DNA from: Artemia franciscana
Taxonomy: Eukaryota; Arthropoda; Branchiopoda; Anostraca; Artemiidae
Assembly: GCF_032884065.1 (NCBI RefSeq)
Contig: NW_027062665.1
Location: forward strand, 2,967,266 to 3,031,265
Length of the DNA stretch: 64,000 nt
Direction of reading: 5' to 3'
Shown: positions 58,825-64,000 of the stretch, piece by piece
Layout: each line of letters starts with the position of its first letter
Position numbering within the stretch: the first letter of the stretch is position 1
The notes under the pieces: generated by a model
What the model was told of the DNA's origin: nothing
Seen by the model: the letters and a program-made list of their open reading frames with translations, nothing else
Database searches by the model: none
Translations under genes and position numbers: made by a program

Positions 58825-61800
58825 TTTCCCCAGAGGCACTTCATATGGAAGGGGCTGTCATATAAACTTCAAAGGGGACTCCTTTGATTAGAAATTGAGA
58901 GTTCTAGTGCCCTTTTTTAAGTGTGAAAAGTGATCACAGGGCAACTAGCCCTCCTGTGCCCTTTTTCCAAATACATCTGATGAAAATTTGAGGTATCCAT
59001 TTTGTTAAAAATAGTTCAAGATCTTATAAAAAAAGCTCCAGGGTCAACATAACCCCCCTGGGCCTGGGGGCAAGTGTTGTAAGTTATGCCCTTGGGGTAA
59101 ATATAGTTCTTATGGAATGGATGCTCATATAAACTTCAGGGAAGGCTCATTTGATCAGAAATCAAAAGTTCTAGTTCACTTTTTCAGAGTCAAAAGTGAT
59201 CAAAGTGAAACTGGCCCCCTCTCTTAACCTTTTTCCTCCAAGTAAATTCATTAAAAATTTAGATAGCCAGTTTTTAAAATGATTCAAAGATAATATAACA
59301 AAACTTTAGTTTTCGATACAACCCCCCAGGGCCCAGGGGCAGGCGTTGTAAGTTATTCCCTGGGGGCAAATATGGTTCTTTTGGAAGGGATGCTTGTATA
59401 AACTTCACAGAGGGCTCATTGTATTGGAAATTGAAAGTTCTAGTTTATTTTTAATTATAGTTCAAAGGTCAGGTAACGAAACTTCAGTATCAACACCACA
59501 AACCTTCAAAGCCCAGGGGCAAGTGTTGTAAGTTATACCCTGGGATCATATAAGGTTCTTACAGAAGGGATGCTTGTATGAATTTCAGAGATGGCTCATT
59601 TGATTTAGAATTAAAATTTCTAGTTCACTTTTCAAGAGTCAAAATTGGTCCGAGGGCATCTAGCCCCTCCCCACTACGTTTTTTTTCTCAAATGCATCAT
59701 ATAAAAATTTTGAGATAGACATTTTGTTAAAAATGGTTCTAATGTCAAATAAGAAAAATACCAATGTCGTCAAAGCTCCCCAGGACCTGAAGGCAGGTGA
59801 TGTAAATTATACCCTGGGTGTATAGGGCTCTTATAGAAGGGATGTTTGTCTAAACTTCGGAGAGGGCTGATTTGATTGGAAGTTGAAAGTTGTAGTTCAC
59901 TTTAAAGAGTCAGAAGTGATCAGAGGGCAGCTAGTCTGCCCCCACACCCTTTTTTCCCCAAACGTATCAGAATTTCTTTTATATAGCCATTTTGTTAAAA
60001 ATAGTTAGATTAAATAGTGAAATTTCCAGTGATGATACAACCCCCCAGGGCCCAGGGGCAGGCGTTTTAAGTTATGTCCTGGGGGTATATATGGTTTTGT
60101 GGAAGGGATGCTTGTATAAACTTCAGAGAGGGCTCATTTGTTTGTAAAGTGAAAGCTGTAGTTCACTTTTTAAGGGTGAAAAGAGTGGATGGCAACTAGC
60201 CCTCTCTCCCTCTATGCCTTTTTTCCCAAATGCATCTTTTTATACAAATTTTGAGATAGCTATTTCACTTAAAATAGTTAAAAGGTTAGATAACAAAAAC
60301 TATGGTGTCAACACAACCTCCCAGGGCCCAAGGCTAGGCGTTGTTAGTTATGCACTAGGGGCATACAGGGTTCTCATGGAAGGAATGGTCATATAAACTT
60401 CTGAGAGGGTTCATTTGTGAGGAGAGTGAAGGTTCTAGTTCACTTTTTAAGAGTCAAAAGAGATCAGAGGGTAACTAGCCCCCTTGTCCTTTTCTCCTTA
60501 ATGCATCAGGTCAACATTTTGATATGGCTATTTTGTTAAAAATAGATAAAAAGTCAGATAACATAAACTGTGGTAACAATACAACCCCCAAGGGCACAGG
60601 GGTAGTTATTGTAAGCTGTGCCCTGGGGTATATATGGTTCTTTTGGAAGGATTGCTTGCATTAACTTCAGTGAAGGCTAATCTGATTGGAAATTGAAAGT
60701 TACATTTTATCTTTTAAGAATCAAAAGGGATTCAAGGGCTACTAGCCCCCACACGCCCTACCCCCCAAACCCTCCCGATAAAAATTTGGTTAGCCATTTT
60801 TTTAGAACTAGTTCTAACATCAGTATTTGTGTATTATTCAGAACACACTCAATAAGTGAAGTTAGGTTTTTTCATGAAACAAACTACAATGCAGGTACAT
60901 TTTAATTAAATATTTTATATTTAGAGGTGGTTAGGTCAGGCTAAGTCGGGTATTTGATATAATGCACAACCCCCACCCCCCTAATGTGCAAATATATAGC
61001 CCAAGCTTTTGACAAAGCTAATGAAATAAAACAAAATATAATGAAAATATAATACTTTATTAGGAAGATTTAAAATTACCTTATACATGGCATTCAACTG
61101 TCAGCAAACCACATATTTACACTCAAATTGACTTTTTTCAAACCTGGCCTATTGTTACGCTTCCAAAAATGTTCCTTCTTGTATGAGTATAAAGTCATGT
61201 TGTGTCGTTGACGCACTGTTTTGTTGTGGGCAACAACCCCTTATCCTGGAAAAATATAATTGCCTCTTTTCCAGTCTTTGGCAAATCCCAAATCTTCATT
61301 TCAAAATCCATGTTCAGACACTATCTTCTATCACTATGCGTAGCAAACTAAATTGAGTTTCGTCTTGGTGACTATGAAACCGGATTTTTTCGACAAAACT
61401 CTTGAGTGTGTTTTGAATAATGAACAAGTACCAAATATTTAATTAAAATGTACCTGCATTGTAGTTTGTTTCACAAAAGAACCTAACTTCACTTATTGAG
61501 TGTGTTCTGAATAATACACAAGTACCCAAACATCTGATAACAAAAACTTTGGTGTCAACACGACCCCCCAGGGTCAGGGGGCAGGCGTTGCAAGTTATGC
61601 CATGGGGGCAGATAAAGTTCTTATGGAAGCGATGATCATATAAACTTCAGAGAAAGTTCGTTTTATTGGAAATCGAAATTCTAGTTAACTTTTTCCGCAA
61701 AACCATACGATAATAAATCTGAGATAGCTATTTTGTTAAAAATAGTTCAAAGGTCAGATAAGAAAAAAAAACTCCTGAGTCAACACAACCCACAAGGGCC

Positions 61801-64000
61801 CAGACGTTGTAAGTTATGTTCTGGGGGCATATATGGTTCTTATGGAAGGGATGCTCATATAAACCTCAGAAAAGCCTCATTTGATTGGAAATTGAAAGTT
61901 ATAATTCACTTTTTAAGAGTCAAAAGAGATTGGAGGGCAACTAGCCTTCCTCGATGCCTTATTTTGCTCAAACCCATCCGATAAGAACTTTGAGATAGCC
62001 GTTTTTTTTTTTTATTTCAAAGATCATATAACCGAAACTCCGGGGTCGACAAAATCCCCCAGGGCTTGGAGGCAGGCGTTGTAGGTAATGCCCTTGGGAC
62101 ATATATGGTTGATGTGGAAGGGATGTTCGTATAAACTTCAGAAAGGTTCACTTTATTGGAAATTGAAAGCTCTAGTTCAGTTTTTAAGAGTCAAGGGAGA
62201 TCGGAGGGATCTCCATGGGAGATCCCTATGTCCCCTTTCCCCCAAATGCATTTGATAAAAAATCTGTTAAAGATTGTTGAAAGGTCAAATAAAAAAAAAC
62301 TCCAGTGTCGACACAAGCCCCCAGGGCCCGGCGGAGGTGTTGTTAAGCGCTGGGGATATATATGGTTTTTATGGAAGCGTTGCCTCAACAAAATTCAGAG
62401 ACGGCTCATTTGAATGGAAATTGAAAATTTTAGTTCACTTTTTAAGAGCCAAAAGAGATCAAAAGGCAACTGGTAGTCCCACGGCCTTGTCCCTCAAACC
62501 CATCAGATACAAATTTTGAGATAGACATTTTTTTTTAAATAGTTCAAAGGTCATATAACAAAAATCCCTTTGTCAACACAATCCCCCAGTGCCAGGGGGA
62601 AGGCATTGTAAGTTATGTCCATGGGGTATATATGGTTCTTATGAAAGGGATGCTCATATAAGCTTCAGAGAGGACTCATTTGATCGGAAACTGAAAGTTC
62701 TAGCTCACTATAAGAGTCAAAAGAGATCGGAGGGCAAATAACCCCTCCACGCCCTTTTCCCCCAAAACTCATCCGATAAACATTTTGAGATAGCCATTTT
62801 GTTAAAAATTGTTCAAATAAGAAAAACTCGGATATCTACGCAACCCCCCAGGGCCGGGGGCAGGCGTTGTAAGTAATGCTCTGGGGGTATATAGGGTTCT
62901 TATGGTAGGGACGTTCGTAGTAACTTGGGAGAGGACTCATTTGATTGGAAATTGAAAGTCCTAGTTCAGTTTAAAGAGTCAAAAGAGATCCGAGGGTAAG
63001 TAGCCCCCTAGTCCTTCCCCCCCAAACCCATCCGATACAAATATTGAGATAGACATTTTTTTAAAATAGCTCAAACATCAAATAACGAAAACTCCTGGGT
63101 CGAACAAAAACCCCCAGAGGCCAGGGGCAAGTGTTTTAAGATATGCCCCGGAAGGTTATAGGGTTTTTATGTAAGAGGGTGGTCCTATAAAATTCGAAGG
63201 TGGCTAATCAGATTGGAAGTTGATAGTTCTAGTTCACTTCTTAAGAGTCAAAAGAGATCCGAGTGCAAATAGCCTCACAGCCTCCCCTTAGCCCATTTCC
63301 CCCAGATCCATCCGATTCAAATTTTGAGATAGTCATTTTGTTAAAATAGTTCAAAATATCAGATAACAAAAACTCGTGGGTCGACACAACCCCCTGGAGC
63401 CCAGGAGAAAGTGTTTTAAGTTATGCCCGAGAGGCATATAAGGTTTTTATGTAAGGGATAATTATATAAACTTTGAAGGTGGCTCGCTTGATTGGAAATG
63501 GAAAGTTCTAGTTACCTTTTATGAGTCACAAGTTAACAGAGAGCATCTACCTCTCTGACACAAGCACCTCTCTTCTCCAAATGTATCAAATGCAAATTTT
63601 GAGATAGCCATTTCGTTTGAAATAGCCGAACAATAAGATAATAAAAACTTCGTTGTCAACATACCCCCCCTCCAGAGCTGGGGAAGGGCTGTGACTTATG
63701 CCGCGGGGGCATATAAGGTTTCAATGGAAGAGGTGGTCAAATAAACTTTGGAGGCAACTCAAATGATTGAAAATTGAAACTTCTGGCGTACCTTTTGAGA
63801 TTCAAAAGTTATTCGGTGGCGACTAGCCCCCCTCACCTTCCTCCTAACCTTCTTTTCCCCAAATGCGTCCAATCGAATTTTTTATATTGTTGTTCTGTTC
63901 AAATAGACAAACAAGAATATAACAAAAACTCCAGGGATAAAACAGCCCCTCCCCCCCAGAATCCACGGGCAAGCTTTGTAAAATGTACCCTGGGAGCATA
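58825..64000 (+). repeat. ~275-bp satellite array, copy B
   Basis: Unit-for-unit collinear with 10735-15764, including the transposon insertion, and running out of the window. Units keep the CCCCAGGG...CCCTGGGG core (for example 59321-59365 and 62847-62888). Several units restore pairing that is broken in copy A: around 60043 'ccccccagggcccaggggcagg' replaces the copy A variant. Confidence 0.83.
60824..61527 (-). mobile_element. Merlin-like miniature transposon, copy B
   Basis: Same termini and position within the satellite as in copies A and A', so the insertion predates the A/B duplication. A one-base deletion near 61207 shifts the zinc-ribbon frame. Confidence 0.7.

Larger units (their letters stand above)
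50779..64000 (+). repeat. Segmental duplication, copy B
   Basis: Collinear with 2442-15764 at roughly 48.3 kb distance. It lacks the 2.2 kb element E1, carries the 53333-56030 transposon, and differs wholly between about 56475 and 58395 (against 7586-10310). It runs off the window inside the satellite, so its true length is unknown. Confidence 0.85.

Overview
The window reads as a repeat-dense, AT-rich invertebrate nuclear genome. It has introns with GT-AG boundaries, AATAAA signals, a Penelope-like retroelement remnant, DNA transposons, foldback elements and minisatellite-bearing elements, and no operon-like or bacterial gene layout. Several dispersed repeats (units rich in long G or C runs, the hairpin end CACTTGGTTAATACCAAGTG) remind me of crustacean sequence, possibly the brine shrimp Artemia. 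That is recollection only, with low confidence. Protein-coding content is very low.

Layout. 1-2441 is AT-rich non-coding DNA. 2442-15764 is copy A of a large duplicated segment. It contains a 2.2 kb tandem-repeat element (4861-7058), foldback elements, a possible exon (9616-9760) and a degenerate ~275-bp satellite (from 10735) interrupted by a Merlin-like miniature transposon. A 100-N gap follows (15765-15864). 15865-25803 then repeats 5841-15764 almost base for base and in the same order, which looks like an unmerged contig overlap or two haplotypes rather than a real tandem duplication. The satellite ends near 26790. 26800-29100 holds a plausible first coding exon (28008-28077) and two short tandem duplications.

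The only gene I can assemble with confidence is at 32054-34671 (+): three coding exons joined in frame, 320 residues, with a basic N-terminus, two OB-fold-like domains and an acidic tail, like a single-stranded-DNA-binding protein. It lies between two reverse-oriented copies of the tandem-repeat element (29122-31337 and 36490-38502).

38583-40925 on the minus strand is a decayed Penelope-like retroelement. Its domain order is permuted (endonuclease zinc motif, CxC linker, then reverse transcriptase), the arrangement described for Naiad elements. 41-46 kb has two or three unassigned exon-like open stretches. 46-50 kb is a nest of foldback elements inside an inverted copy of a dispersed repeat. 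50779-64000 is copy B of the 2442-15764 segment, about 48 kb downstream and in the same orientation. It lacks the 2.2 kb element (giving an empty site), carries instead a 2.7 kb terminal-inverted-repeat transposon (53333-56030), and ends inside the same satellite.

The most informative signals are the A/B comparison, which exposes insertion sites and their timing, the permuted Penelope-like element, the tandem OB-fold gene, and the hairpin core shared by most satellite units.
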